A stretch of DNA of 64,000 bases from Elysia chlorotica (taxonomy: Eukaryota > Mollusca > Gastropoda > Plakobranchidae). Below are positions 1-18,803 of the stretch, in pieces. A program made the position numbers and the translations under genes. The stretch spans positions 193,077 through 257,076 of the forward strand of contig RQTK01000317.1 in the NCBI GenBank assembly GCA_003991915.1, in the 5' to 3' direction. Every line of letters begins with the position of its first letter. Position 1 is the first letter of the stretch. The notes under the pieces are model-generated. The model did not search any database, was not told the DNA's origin, and saw only the letters and a program-made list of their open reading frames with translations.

Positions 1-863
1 TATAGCAAAACGGCTTTGTTCCTGATTGTTATACGACTACAGTTAATTGTGCAGCTAATAGCCGAACTGAAAAAGAAATAAACTCAAGTTTTGCGAGTAA
101 AAAAAAAAGAAAAGTAAAGAAGAATGTTTATCGGCATGTGATGTCTTTTCATATCAATTATTACATAATGGAATAAAACAATAATAGATTTAAATAAGCA
201 TCTGTTGTTCTTAATATTTTTTATGAAAATAGCCATGTTTTACATTGGTGTTTTGGAGCGGAGGGTATTGTTTTTTTCTTAATTAAAATTTGAGAGAGTT
301 AGTAACTCTGTTTTATTATTATTTAGCCATTTAAGCCCGAAATAGACCTGTCTAAATATTTAGATCTAGATCTATATCAAGAAGAACAATCCTTTTTTTT
401 TTTTAAGACCAATCAATTTTCTCAGTTTTTGCTATATTTTTTTTCTGTTTAAAGTGGAAAAGAAAAGAAAAACAGATTGGGGGTTAATCACAATGAATAG
501 CAGAGCACCATTTCATATATGAATTTTTCGTAGGTTCCTTTATTTTGATTTTTACGATTTCGCAAACAAACACACAAAATGGTGTGCTGCAGCGCCACAG
601 AATACATTGCAAAGCCTGGGGCGCCAAGGCCTTGCAGAGTTTCACCACCTTAACTCTTTAAACCCATGCGGCCGGTAAAATCACAAATATGACGGAAAAC
701 TGAAAAAAATTCCCTCTTTCCGTTTATAGAAACCTACGTCAAAGCATGGAATGGGCATGAATTAATTGCAGTCGGTTTGTCGACCTGCATGCACCGTCTC
801 TGGTGATCTAGTGTTAAAGAAACATCGGTCAAACAATTTCATCTTTCTGTTGTTTGTCTACAG
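1..863. other. upstream flank/intron of UBE2D gene, no gene seen
   Basis: AT-rich sequence ending in the acceptor (CTACAG, 858-863) of the first visible UBE2D exon. I looked for the short first coding exon, which in this family encodes about eight residues beginning MALKR, and did not find it. It probably lies upstream of the window. No other coding signal was recognised. Confidence 0.5.
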
Positions 864-6491
<5,628 letters not shown>

Positions 6492-9053
6492 CTAATCACT
6501 GCCAGCTATCATGATTGCTTTTTTCCCCAAAAATACAATATTTTATGTCTTGCCTCAACCTATGAATAGGGAAAAAGGAACAATTAAAAATTCAAACACA
6601 CCAGAGATTTGCTCTTTCCACCAGTGATATGATACTTTGTTTACATGAATCTTTTTGCTTTTGTTTGGAACAGCATGTGCTGAGAAAATTTTGTAACTTC
6701 ATGGTGGTGATAGAAAGATTTTGGCACATCAATACTACCACTTTATTTGATTTCTCCAGAGCTTCAATGAATGTTACATGTCTCTCTTGTTTGCTTGTCA
6801 TGTTGGGTAGTGTCCACTTTGTTTCACCCTTGTATACATGCATAAAATGCTTCTTTCTTTACTTTAAAGAGTGAAATTCAGGGCAGTATTGTTGTTGCAC
6901 AGTCTGCTCAGTGTCCTGAAAATCCAGCACCATTTACAGCTAGACAATTCAATACGGTAGATATTGTTTTGTACAAGTTGCAGTCTTTTCAAACTGGAAG
7001 AATGTGACCATACAATGACGTTTCGGAAATTTGTCATGTTTTTCTACTTAAAAGAAATACTCAATGAAATTTAATGAACAGAATTTGTTTTAACTGGCAT
7101 AGTCTGTTAAAATGAAAACAAGTAGCAATATTCTTTAGCAGAAGAGAAAGTGGTTTTGAGGATTAGATACCGCCAGGTATTTAAATATTGGTTAGAAATA
7201 GAATGTAGTGGAGAGTTCAAATACCTATGTTTGCCTAAGCAATCAAGGTTGACGTTAGGAATTTTGTGTTTTTCAATTTCAGTTTCTTCTTAACATGTTG
7301 TTTATTATATTGTCATCCATCCAGATTTTTTATGACCTCTAGGACTTTTGACCATATGTTGCCATTCAAATTAATTTTCAAAATGTCCCTTGAAAAGATG
7401 ACTTTAAAACTACCTGTATTTAATTCTTTGTAAATTCTTTCATATAAATCTTGAGAATTTTTAAAAATCAGGTGCATTTAGAAATATGTGTAACTTTCAA
7501 CGGGGTCCTTAAAACTATAAATTTGTCAAATAGTTTCGTTCTTCTTTTCATCAATATATCTTGAACAGGTTTAAGTCAGCCTTATCCGTTTATGCGATTT
7601 CTTGTATTCTGTGTGGATTAGTCTGATTGGTGATCGCGGAATTGAGTTAAGTTGAGACACATCTGGGGAGAAGGGTAGTTACATCATGAATCACCTCACA
7701 CAGATTCTAGCTCTAATAGTTGGTGATGGGTGGGAGCTTGTACTGCATTAGATGCCATGAAAGATTTTTATAATTACAGGTAAATAAAATCCTTTCCTTT
7801 AATTGCTTCACTTTTCGGTATGCAGCATGGTATGCCGTTTTATACATTTCTATGGTCGCGAAGGTTATTCCCTGAGGTTTAAAGAAACTTTTAAGGTCCA
7901 ATCTCATTGTTTTTGTTCTAAGGTTGACCAAACCACAGAATGATCAGCTCATTCTCATCTCAAGCTTTGAGTAATCTAAATCCTGAAGATTTTACCTCCT
8001 AGTCTCTCTGTTCAAAATATTTTGGTGTTTAGAAGAATGTTTTTAAGAACTTAGCAAACTCTGTTCTTCATATATGAGTGAAATATTTAAAGATTTTGTT
8101 TCCATGAAAATTCAATGAAGTTAATTACATTACACAGTTTTTTCTTGACTCTGCCTAAGTTAACATTTTTTTTTCAAACAATTTTATAAAGAAACAAAGA
8201 GGTTGGAAAGAAATTTGGTGCACCATTTTCTATCCCTTTTTCTCTGTGAATGCCTTTAGTCAATGAATTCTTCTAAACACCATTGCAAGACACAATATTT
8301 TTCATAAATTTTAAGCTTATAATTATGTTTTGCTGTTGTTTTTCTGTTCCCACGTGGTGTAACCTTAATATTGTAGCTAATATAACAATATAGAGCTCGA
8401 ATACCCATATGATTATGATTTGTAAACTGTAATGGCTAGTTTTATTCCAGTTGCTCAACAAAAGCTTTTACTTATAGACTAGGTCATCTTAAAAATCTGC
8501 CTTTGTGAATGTCATCAGAAGATCAAAATGATGTAACAATAACACTGAGTAAAGAACAATTAAGTTATATTTCTGTAAATACTCCTTGCTGTGTGTTTAT
8601 AGTTAATTCATAATGTCCTGCTCCTTTTATGGAACAATCTCTCTCATCCAGTTTTTTTCCATGTTAAATTACTTTTAACAAATAAAACCATGGTAGCTAC
8701 AATAGTTTCCTTTTGACATGTATAGCAATAAAAATGTTCAAAATATAGGGTCAGGTGCTCCATATGTAGCATGAATCTTCAACTACAAGTTACATTTTCC
8801 TGAAGGAGCTACTTAATTCAAATTTTTGTTAAGTGCACCTCTTCAAACTTTTTGTTTTGTTTGTCACCACTAAGTAGCAGGGATGAATTGTTTAAACTCT
8901 CAAATGCTGTCAACTTATCCGTAACATTTTAAGAAAAATAATCCTGTTTTTTGGATAAGAAAAAAAGAAGCGAAAATGTACTTAATTTGTCATTTTCCAG
9001 ATATGATTACATTGCTGTATACATAATTATGTGTATTCTTACAAGATACGAAT

Positions 9054-9118
9054 ATATAGCCTATATAGTGCTGATGTTGGACGTTAAACCAACTCAACAA
9101 CAACATCAACAACAAGAT
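9054..9118 (+). mobile_element. SINE tail fragment
   Basis: TATAGCCTATATAGTGCTGA followed by TGTTGGACGTTAAACCAAC and a CAA-rich end. It is the same tail as 2262-2336 and the reverse complement of the 5' end of 33891-34139. Confidence 0.6.
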
Positions 9119-10489
9119 ACAAATAGTTTGATCTTTTGAGTCCTTAAGGAACAAATTTAGGATACGATTGTTGTTTTTTTTTTAGTTTTTTTTTTAAACT
9201 TTTCTACCTGTATCAAGTTTGAAAAAAGGGTAAATTTCTTACAAGAAAAAGAACAACAAAATGTACCTGTATGTATAATGTTGATGCTGTTAGTAAAAAA
9301 ATGTTGGCTTCACAGGTCTCCTGTCACTCCTACATGTACACTGTAATAGAAATGGACAATTTGCTACAACGGAAGAAACAAAATGAACCTGTCCTGTGTT
9401 TTTTATTTAGTTGATTAGTCAAGGACTGCTCTCACAGTCTTAAGTCTACTTCCTTTCTTCGTGCTATTGGTTAACAACTGTAACTGTAAGTAAATGTAGT
9501 GTGTTACAGACACATCAATACTAGGATACAACTAGATGTACATTGTTTGCTGCATATAATTGTAAAACTATAAGCATCCTGTCTCAATTAGTCTGAGTGT
9601 ACTAAACTTGTTACGACCTCCATAGCTTTGTGTGCAGGGGTTAATTAGAATGCCTTATATTAATTTTTCAGTATGGGAAATGGCACTTTGCTTTTGTTCT
9701 TCTTTTTTTTTATATGAATCGTATCACTATCAGATTATATTGTAGTATGATTATTTGTTGACTTTATATTGAACTTAAGTATAACATTAATAAGTATTTA
9801 AATGGGTGAGATGTTATGGTGGTTTCTTCTTCACTACCCGTATCATTTTAAAATGAAAATCCTGCACATCATTCTAGTTCTTTCAAACACAGATGTGCAA
9901 TTTGTTATTGAATTTTGTGGGGTGTAGGTTGTATAGTGCGACTTATTGAATTATTCAAGCATGATATTAACAATCTAACAAAAAATAAAGGCATGGCAGT
10001 CAAATTTTTTTTTATATTAATTATATGAAATCTAATAAGAGTAATATTACCTTAGCTACCTACTAAAACTTTACAAAATGTATTGACACCAATAATTATG
10101 TTGATACATATGAAATTTTATTACATGTACTTTATTTTGTCAGCCAAATTTTTTTTATGCCTCATGAAATAAAATTGCATTCTGATTCATTATCTAGGTA
10201 CATTTTTTTATTGTTTTGTTGATTTTCCAATCAAAGAAGCTAATTAAGCTTCACCGCCACTCGTGGGTAAAAACACCCAGGCTGTGAAAAATCTACATAA
10301 TCCCTTTTATTGGTTCCAATTATGAGATAACAACCAATATGTATTCCTCAATTTATGGTTTATGCTTCCATCTGTGTTGTTCGTTTTTCAAAATATTAAT
10401 TTATTGATTTTTTGGTTTCTTTGAAGCTAATCCATTCATGTGTGAACAACCTTTTATACTCGTAAAAAAAATCTTTGGCAACAGTAATG

Positions 10490-10785
10490 CTCCCTCTCTC
10501 TCTTTCACACACACACACACTCTCGCTTTGTCCCGCTCTCCATCCCGTTCTCTCGCTCTTTCCTTTAAACTTAAAGGTATAATAGGCTATTGTAGTATAA
10601 GTTGTTAATGTCCGTGCTCCTGCTCCTCTGCTTTTCCTGACTTCTACACTTACTCCACCTACCTTCTCCTTTTCCACTCTCGGCTCTTCCTCCCTTCTCC
10701 TTTTCATACTTTCTCTTTCTCCTCCTCCCTCCTGTTCGCACTTCCTCCCTCCTCCAAATTGCTCTTCCTCCTGTTCATACACGTA
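10490..10785. repeat. CT-rich low-complexity tract
   Basis: Irregular pyrimidine-rich sequence (CTCTCTCTTTC, TCCTCCTCCCTCC, TTCTCCTTTTC) with a short CA run. The long minus-strand frame across it reads as E/R-rich low-complexity sequence and is not supported as a gene. Confidence 0.7.
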
Positions 10786-11164
10786 TTTTGCTTTCCCTGC
10801 TCCTCCTGTGTATCTACATCTGCTCCTGCTTTTCCGATGTAATTCATTTTTACCTGAACTTAAAAATTTACCATTTTAAAATCGTGTGAAACACATGCAC
10901 ACTATATTGTCCCCTCAAATTGCAAATGTCGACCTTGTCTTTAAAAAAATCACAAATTTCCCGATTTGTACGGAATGTTAAAAAATAATCATAAAAATAT
11001 TGAACATGTAATGTAAAGGTGCGAAAATTTATAAGAAGAAAAAAAAAGGGGCATAGCAAGACTGGTCCAATGTTCAAATTCAAAACTGACAATAAGCACA
11101 CCAAATGAGCTGGGTGCATACATTTTTCTTCCTAGAAAAAAACAACCCAAAAAGCTTTCCGAAT

Positions 11165-11520
11165 TTAACTCTCTGTCTTTCTCTCTAGTAATTTGACAGT
11201 TTTCTTTTCTTCTCTTCTCTCTCTCACATACACCTGCCCGCGTATTTCAGCTTCCTCTTGGATATATCTTTTCTTTTTTCTCTCTCTTTCCCTTGAAATT
11301 ATTTCTTCTGTTTCTCCGATTCCATTTTTCTCGCAACATTCTTTTAGTCTCTCCTCGTTCTTTTCCCCTTCTCTCTCGTAGGGGCACTTTGCTTTCCATT
11401 CTCTTTTTTTTTAATCTACCGTCTCTCTCTCTCTCCCTTGAACTCCTTTCTTCTCTCTTTTTCAGCTTTTTCTTCTTCTCTCGACCCCATTCTCTTTTCT
11501 CTCTTCTTTCCTAGTAGTAC
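11165..11520. repeat. CT-rich low-complexity tract
   Basis: Pyrimidine-rich sequence with many CTCTCT and TTTCTTTT blocks. The open frames in it are serine/leucine/phenylalanine-rich by composition only. Confidence 0.7.
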
Positions 11521-11578
11521 ACAAAAATGTATCATTCCTTTATATCTCTTATAGTCTCAATTTTTCTTCTCTTTCCCT

Positions 11579-12163
11579 AAACTTTCTTTTTCTTTTCTTC
11601 CTCTTCTCTGTCTCTCTATCTGCAAGTCTCTTTGTCTATTTCTGGCTGGCTGTCTCTCTCTTAATGTCTATACATATACTATAGCTCTCCATCTTTTTGT
11701 CTCATCTTCGTGAACTCCTCTTTCTTTGTCACCCTCGATGGTTTGATAGGACTCGCATTGGACGTTAAAATGACCCCCAATTTATTCAAACTGAAGGGTT
11801 TCAGAAATGACCAGTGATTAGTATAGTTTAGCTTGGTCTCAATTTGATTGCCATACATACTTTAATAAAACTTTCTTTTTCTTTTCTTCCTCTTCTCTGT
11901 CTCTCTATCTGCAAGTCTCTTTGTCTATTTCTGGCTGGCTGTCTCTCTCTTAGTCTTAATGTCTGTACATATAGCTCTCCATCTTTTTCAATTTGTCTCA
12001 TCTTTGTGAATTCCTCTTTCTTTGTCACCCTTGACGGTTTGATAGGACTCGCATTGGACGTTAAAATGACCCCCAATTTATTCAAACTGAAGGGTTTCAG
12101 AAATGACCAGTGATTAGTATAGTTTAGCTTGGTCTCAATTTGATTGCCATACATACTTTAATA
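11579..12163. repeat. direct tandem duplication, period 289 bp
   Basis: Copy 1 is 11579-11867 and copy 2 is 11868-12163. Both start AAACTTTCTTTTTCTTTTCT and end CATACATACTTTAATA, and share TCTGGCTGGCTGTCTCTCTC, GGACGTTAAAATGACCCCC and GAAGGGTTTCAGAAATGACC. They differ by a few substitutions and short indels, so the duplication looks recent. Confidence 0.9.
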
Positions 12164-13246
12164 CATGTACTGATGATGTACGTAGAATCTAGTCACTTTT
12201 CAGAGTGGACAGAGAGACTGATTTTTTTGGTGAAAAAAAACTTTGGTCAGTAGGCGTATACATGTATGTATTTTAAACCAAAAAAAAACAAATCCGTGGA
12301 TTTACAAAGCTACTCCCAATGTAAAGAAAAAGTTTGTTTTATCAGTTTGTCACACCAATGTTTGGCAATTTTTGTGGCAAATGTTTGCATTTTTGACATA
12401 TTTTGCCTGTTTTTGTGGCAATTTTGCGCAAATCTTGGGGGATTTCAAATGGCAAAATACTACTGGGACAGACTATACTGAGTTTTGAAAGAAAAAGACG
12501 CAAAGTAAAGTGTACAATAAAACTCGGATTCAACAAACGATCTTGTTAATTTTCAAAAGTTCGCTGTAGTGTATGCATGATTCTTTGCAGCCATGTGTGG
12601 CTCACTACTGCCAAAACCCTACATCTAATCTATTACATCTTTGTGTCTAGATGATACATGTATTGAGGCAATCGCACACCCTCACATCTACCTGCATCTT
12701 CCCTTTCCTTTTCCTTTTTTAGTTACCTCTTTGGTTTCCTATTTTGCTTGATGATCGTATGTATGCTGCCACTCATCTCCCTCTTTGCTCATCAATTTTC
12801 ATTGTGACCACTTTTTCTGCACACTCCAATACATGTCAGTCCTAGCTTATGAGTCAAGTGTTATTTTTTAGCAAGCATTTCTTTGGTTGTCTCATTTGAA
12901 CTAGATCTAGAGCAAATGGTATGCAACTTTGTAAGCTTTTTTTACCCTTCCAGGTCTTATAAGGACCAAGAATGGCACACAAAAAAATATAGGATTAGGA
13001 AAGATTGAGGGAAGGAAAAAGATGTTAACTTAAGAAGGAAAAGAGAAGATTAACTTCAAATTTTTTTGTTTTTTAACGCTTCAAATATTAATTTTTGATT
13101 TCTAAAAAAGCTATGTACAAGTAAAACAAATAAGGGCTGATTAATTAGAAATATCCTGCGACGTATGAACAATGCATTTTCCAAATAATTAGGCAATTTG
13201 TATTTGATTGTACTCTTTTGAGAGATATTACCTTGAATTAGTTGGA

Positions 13247-13378
13247 GGCTGGGGGATATGGCTCAAATGGTAGAGCGTTAGTCTCCTAATTGGGAGGTCC
13301 CCGGTTCAAAACCCACAAAACTCTGTCAAATATTTACTTGTCCGATTTCTTCTCCGACTGGTTAGGTAATGTTTAAAC
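13247..13378 (+). mobile_element. tRNA-derived SINE (tRNA-like head)
   Basis: The head reads GGGGGATATGGCTCAAATGG then TAGAGCGTTAGTCTCCTAAT, and later GGTTCAAAACCC. These resemble a pol III A box, a D-arm and a B box (GGTTCAAAACC). The 3' side does not form an acceptor stem with the 5' GGGGGAT, and the anticodon stem pairs poorly, so this is not a functional tRNA. A related copy at 39170-39300 shares the head and a downstream TTTC.CCTCC.ACT block, which supports a SINE. Confidence 0.65.
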
Positions 13379-13381
13379 TTA

Positions 13382-14286
13382 GGGTGGAAACACAGTGGAG
13401 GTCGCACCTTCCCTACAAATCGGCGACATAAAACTGTGCGGAAAAAAGGGCGAGCTGGTAGAAACAGAGTGATGGTCGCACCTTCCCTCCGAACGTCAGA
13501 GCGACAAAATCACGTGACGAGAAAAATTCCCTGTGTGTGTTATTATTGCCTAGAACTAAGTAGAAGCATTGTTTCAGTTATACTTATAGGAGATGGATGT
13601 GAATGAAGAGCCGATTTCTTCTGCAATTTTTTTCCATTCTGCATTGAGCAGGTTTCTGTTGTTGTACCCAGGGTCCGTTTTGTCATATAGAAATGGTCTT
13701 TTTTCTACAGCAACTATAAGCTTTGTTGTTTGGTCTGTGTCCATCTTGGGTTTTAGAATGCTTTAGATTTGTTTGTAATAATAATTATAATAAAATACGT
13801 GGCACCACAATCCAAAGTGTATTGACTTCAAACACAACACAGATACGGCATGGAGGGGTGAAAGTGTGCGGGGGTGGAAATCGCACGTATTCTTCAACGT
13901 GTGGGTGTCTGAATCGAATAAAAACATTTTTTTATGAAATTGTTTATTATGCATTTTTTCAGCATCTGTACGCGTAGACTTTGTTAATTTTGGATCGCTG
14001 ATTACGAATCTGTTTTCAGATTTTTGCTACGATCACTGGTTACCGATCTCCAGCTCAAAATACGGGCCTACTTCATTTCTGGTCAACTTTCGCGCGACCA
14101 TGCACCTGTTGACGCCAGATCTAAGCGCAGCGCTTAGATCTAGCACCATGAGGCGAGGCGACAAAAGAGGCGGCCTTTTTTAGGCTTCTACTCTGTTTAC
14201 TGTAACACTTTTCATATGAAATAAATTCTCGCTGCAAAAAAGGGAAGCTTGGGCGAGATGGTGCGACATCCACTGTGTTTCCACGT
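13382..14286. mobile_element. PIF/Harbinger-like TIR element, 905 bp
   Basis: Terminal inverted repeats of about 27 bp: left GGGTGGAAACACAGTGGAGG, right in reverse complement ACGTGGAAACACAGTGGATG, both continuing to GTCGCACC. The 3-bp TTA at both edges (13379-13381 and 14287-14289) fits the TTA/TWA target duplication of PIF/Harbinger elements. Inside, a minus-strand frame (13574-13744) encodes a MADF-type domain, a DNA-binding domain found in Myb/SANT-like partner proteins of Harbinger transposases. No transposase catalytic domain is seen, so this copy looks like a deletion derivative. The superfamily is inferred from TSD, TIR and domain together. Confidence 0.65.
13574..13744 (-). CDS. 56-aa MADF-domain fragment inside the TIR element
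   Basis: Open frame from ATG (13744) to TGA (13574-13576). The protein starts MDTDQTTKLIVAVEKRPFLY and continues DKTDPGYNNRN, AEWKKIAEEIG. This matches the first half of a MADF domain: helix with L-I-x-x-V, R-P-x-LYD-K-x-x-P-x-Y-x-N-R, then W-x-x-IAEE. A full MADF domain is about 80-90 residues, so the second half is missing. A possible splice donor (GTATAA) near the end could join a further exon. Found by reading the strand opposite to any host gene. It likely bound transposon DNA or nuclear partners in the intact element. Domain call is good; functionality doubtful. Confidence 0.6.
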   Translation of the reverse strand: MDTDQTTKLIVAVEKRPFLYDKTDPGYNNRNLLNAEWKKIAEEIGSSFTSISYKYN

Positions 14287-14431
14287 TTAAGCAAACAACT
14301 CAAATCAACCTTTTCAACATATGATAAACACATAATTGTGACACGGTAACATATTCCCTGCAGCCATTCATGTGAGTAAAACTTTGGGCATTTGAAACTT
14401 GTATAACTAAGATATAAATCAAATTACACAA

Positions 14432-14590
14432 ACAGTAACCTTTTTACATCGTATGATATGCACACTATTTTGGAGAATTTTTTAAAATTGGAAGAGGTAA
14501 AGCCTTTGATATTTATCATTTTGAAATGGACGGTGTGCAGATCGATACCAAAAGGTGCTAGCACAAGAGCGTACCAACCTGCACATCATG
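14432..14590 (+). repeat. interspersed repeat, second copy of the 2.6 kb family
   Basis: Aligns by eye with 2618-2790: TGCACACTATTTTGG, GGTAAAGCCTTTGATATTTA, TTTTGAAATGGA, GTGCAGATCGATACCAAA, GCTAGCACAAGAG. Confidence 0.55.
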
Positions 14591-17369
14591 TGTGGCGGGT
14601 GATGGGAAAAGGTTCAGGGAGGCTGTGGAGTACTTTTGAGAATAAAGATCTTCATTTAGACTTAGGACATGTTAAATTAGGACAGGGTGCCACATTTCGC
14701 CGAACTGAAAATCATTTTTCTGCAGTCTTGTATCATTGTATCATTGTAAATGACTATACTAGTCTACTTGTGTTCCAATATCATGTAAATCAAAATAACA
14801 CTTATAATGCCACAGCAGTATACACTCATGAAAAACTAAACAAAAGTACTGGTAAGAAAAAAAATTAACAATTTTTATTTATTTCAAATCTCTTAACAAT
14901 TCTTGAAAAATGTCAAATGAAAAGGTTACTTAGTACAAAACAACACTGCACCAAAACATTTGATACCTGATAGTATTTAGTCACAGCAAGATAAGATACC
15001 ATTATCAATAATTATCAAGTACAAAGTCTACTACATTTTAAGTCGAAACTCCATTTCTAATGCCAACCAAATACTTTATTCAAATCCACAAAATGTTTTT
15101 ATAAATGTCAATTTAGTAAATATTGCAAAACATTAAATTCTAAGTAATCAAAGTCTAGTCTGACAATTAATAGTCATTAAATGGGTAAATAACTTGTCAG
15201 ATTTATACTAGTATTCCGGCCTAGGTTAACAAAAACAATAGTATTGTTGTCTTACACAAAATTTAACACGTGACTCAAAAAGAGATTGTCTTAAAAAAGC
15301 AATAAGTATAATTCTACACATACAAAAACAAACACACATTAGTTTTTAAACGGCATGCTGATCCCCCCTCCCCCTAAAAAAAAAGTGAACTGCAATTTGA
15401 ATACAATGATGATGTCTTGACGAGAAAAGAACAAATGAGGGTAAAACAAATTTGCAAAGGCTTAAACAAACATGAAATGATACAAATATCCAAAGCTTCA
15501 ATCATGTACCCCACAACAAAGTGTTGTTACAAAAGATTCCTGGCTTATTTTGGTTTTTTTTTTTCAAATAGAAAACAAATTAATACAAAAAACATACTTT
15601 CCTTTCATACTTCAAACTAAGATGTTTCTTTACATAATTTATTTTTAGACTTTTCATCATCCCCTGGGTAATTTGTTTATAACACATCTTGATTTAAAAT
15701 TATTCAATAAAAATATTTTGTTTTATATACTATGAATCTTAACAGAACAAATGAACATATAGAACTTTCTGAAATTAGATTGATTACAGTACTGTCACCT
15801 TGCATCCTTTCTGTTATGAGTTGAGGAAGCTGCTTCCAGTGATAGCAAACTCTGAAATACAGAAGGATGAAAAACTGAATCACATCAAAATCCTATCATT
15901 CATCGGTAGAGAAATTTCCATATGGAGAAAAGGTAAAAAAGCAGGATTATAATAATCAAAAGCCTTCTTTGCTTTATTTCAAATGTGTAAACAATTAAGG
16001 ATTTAACAACAGATTACAACCTAATGCTTTTAGAATGGAGGAGGGGGAGCACTACCAAGATTAAGAAAAAAATCCACATGCTTCAGTAAAGACAAATGTG
16101 GGAATACTGAGTCAGAGCCGATACTATCAGCATTCAGTCCACTGGTAAACTCATCTTTATTTGCACAAGGATGTGCCTTTAAAGTTACTATGTTGACCAC
16201 TTATAATCAGGGGCAGAGACAACAGTGCAAGATTTGCTTATATCATAACTAGGACATTATCACTCTCTAAACAAAAAAAGTCCTTATCTTGTTGATTAAA
16301 AAAAGTAAAACCAGGCATGGAGTAGAAAGGACTTAAATATACAGATTTATCTACACTTTTCAATTAGTCTTTCTTTCTTTAAAAAAAATGACTATTTTAC
16401 AATCGCTAGAAAAATAAACAAAGACCGAAATGTTTTAATTTAATTCTAAAGATGTGCAAACAAGAAATAAACCTAGGTAGGATATATAATGTTAAAAAAA
16501 AAGAAAAGAAAAAAGAAGAAGAGGCAAACATGACTTGTTCTGCTTATTTAGAGGCACTCCTGTCTGCGCTGAAAATGAAAAAAAAACCTGCTGGGTTAAC
16601 ATGATGAATCTGCTGGAAGAAATGGCACAAAAAATAGCAATCATAATCAATGCATTTCAATATGGAGGCCTTGTGCGTTCACAAATTGACAAGATAGATG
16701 AGGTACAATTGACTTTTTTAAACCCACACACATTTTTCAATACTCTTGTGTGCTGAAAAAAAAAATTGTATAATTTACACCAAAAATATTTTTGTTTGTG
16801 AACAAGGCCAGAAACAAAGCTACTACCACAATAAAATACCTGAACAATTTAAGTGAGATACGATGCAAAATGTCATTTGTATGCTGTCCCCTTGCTGTCA
16901 ATCCTTTGTGTATGGCATCAGGTCAAGAATCAGTAACTTCGCCATTTTTGTATCACAGCTTCATGGGGGATAAGAAAGTCATGACGACATATGCATTAAG
17001 TGAAAGACATGATCAAATCAAAATATGCATGGCAGACATGGTTAACGCCTAAACGTCCATGCAAATTTTAAACGTCCCTACTTAAGCAGCAGTCCCCCAT
17101 AGATTTGGACAAATCTGTTACGCCTATGAAATGATATAGAGGACAAAAAGTACCAGTTTAGAGAGAGAAAAACGGATCTGTGTATCATTCAGTTATTGCA
17201 GTTAAAAAAAAACACCTTTTTTTCTTATTTTTTTTTTCTTCTACAGTACAACTCAAATCCAATGAACTAAATAACAAAATTGAATGAACAGAGAAATTAC
17301 CCCACTTTTCTTTTTCCTAATGAAATAGCTTTCAAACAAACTTATCTGATACCCACTTCCGGATCAACC

Positions 17370-17950
17370 AACTATAAGAGGGGTGGGAGAGGGAATCTTG
17401 TCGAGGGATAGGGGATGCAGAGGGTAACTTGTGGATAGATGGGTAGACTTGTGGATAGATAGGGAGAGGGAAACTTGTGGAAGGATGGGATAGCGGATGC
17501 AGACGGAAACTTATAGGGTGGGTAGGGAGGAGGAAACTTGTGGATGGATTGGATAGGGAAACTTGGGGAGGGATAGGCAACGGGAAACTTTTGGATGGAT
17601 AGGATAGGGAATGAAGAGGGAAACTTGTGGATAGATGGGAGAGAGGATGCAGAGGAAAACCTCTGGATGGATGGAGGGAGAGGAATGCATAATGAAACAT
17701 GGATGGAGGGAGAGGGAATGCAGAGGGATCTTGTGGATAGATAGTAAGAGGGAATGCTGAAGGGAACTTGTGGATGGATGGGGAGAGGGGATGCAGAGGG
17801 ATCTTGTGGATGTGTAGGGAGAGGGGATACAGAAGGAAGCTTAAAGATAGATGGGAGAGGAAGATGGGAGATGTAGGGGGAAACTTGTCAATGGATAGGG
17901 AGGGAATTGAGGCGGAAACGTGAATAGACAGGGAGAGGAGGAATTGGATT
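17370..17950. repeat. degenerate GGAAACTTGTGGATGGAT minisatellite
   Basis: Irregular tandem array built on GGAAACTTGTGGATGGAT, AGGGAGAGGG and GATGCAGAGGG, with variable spacing. The 212-codon minus-strand frame here (rich in HPLS, FPL, STSFPL) is a by-product of the repeat. Confidence 0.8.
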
Positions 17951-18384
17951 GACCACAATGAGCTGCCCATGGCTTTAAAAAAAACCTACACCCAATGAAC
18001 TATTGAAATGAATAAGCTAGTTCACGGAGTCTGAGAAGTACTGTATTCCATGTTACTTTGGTACATAAAAGAGAGGCATTGTATGTTCATGAGTTTTGCC
18101 TTTCTCTTTGCGGTGTAAGTTCAATTTTTTTTTTTTTTACAAGAAGTTGCTATACTGACTCTTGCAACATTAGATAATGTTCTTTTAATGAAAAGGACAA
18201 TTTGCCAAAACTTAAAAAGAATAATATGTAAATTACAAATAAGTAACAGACCTGCCACACTCCAGGAGCAGAAAATCTGAATGATTTTATAAAAAAATCT
18301 GAAACAAACGCGGTGTTCTGCTGTAGGACAACAAGCCCTCACTAAGAAACAGTGCTTGTCATTACCCTGATCTTAAATTGTATA

Positions 18385-18560
18385 ATGTACAGGAGCTGGA
18401 TGAAAAAATTTAATGCAAACAGATTTTACTGAACCCCTGAATATGGTCAAATTTTAACACTGTAGAGGGAAGGTTCCCATGAACATAAAAATTATTATTA
18501 GTGCTTTTTCAGAAAAGCCTAAATTTATTTCATACTCTAACTTGAGTTAACCCATCAAAA
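18385..18560 (-). repeat. interspersed repeat, inverted copy at 50483-50640
   Basis: The reverse complement reads GATGGGTTAACTCAAG, AAAATTTGACCATATTCAG and GGTTCAGTAAAAT, then TTTGCATTAA. The same blocks occur in the same order on the plus strand at 50483-50640. Confidence 0.6.
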
Positions 18561-18687
18561 CCTGACAAGATGAACTGATGCATTGTTAAGTTAAAAACTA
18601 ACTTCTCTGGTTTTCATTCTGATATCACAAAAATTGACTACACCTAAAATTCTTTTTTACATCCATAAGACCATGTTATAAAAAATA

Positions 18688-18803
18688 ACCCATAAAGGAT
18701 ATGTATATAATTAATCATTTTAAAAATATTATAATTGCCCGTCATCCCATAAAGGATATGTATATATAATTAATCATTTAAAAAATATTATAATTGCCTG
18801 TCA
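18688..18803. repeat. tandem duplication of 58 bp
   Basis: Two adjacent copies (18688-18745, 18746-18803) of a unit beginning CCCATAAAGGATATGTATAT and ending AATTGCC.GTCAT. Confidence 0.85.

Larger units (their letters stand above)
6492..13246. other. 3' flank of UBE2D and intergenic region, no host gene recognised
   Basis: AT-rich sequence with no conserved coding segments. The first part must include the UBE2D 3' UTR, but I cannot fix its end; AATAAA candidates occur at 7783, 8681 and 8727. Further along are CT-rich tracts (about 10490-10780 and 11165-11520), a CA run near 10509-10520, and a tandem duplication described separately. Short open frames in the CT-rich parts are low-complexity. 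Confidence 0.5.

Noticed and set aside
13247..13320. A tRNA gene
   Set aside because: A and B box-like segments are present, but the acceptor stem does not pair and a diverged copy with shared downstream sequence exists at 39170, so it is a SINE head.
14458..14868. 136-codon open frame
   Set aside because: Overlaps a dispersed repeat, has no recognisable domain and no splice or homology support.
17332..17970. 212-codon minus-strand frame rich in Pro, Ser and Leu
   Set aside because: Product of the degenerate minisatellite at 17370-17950.
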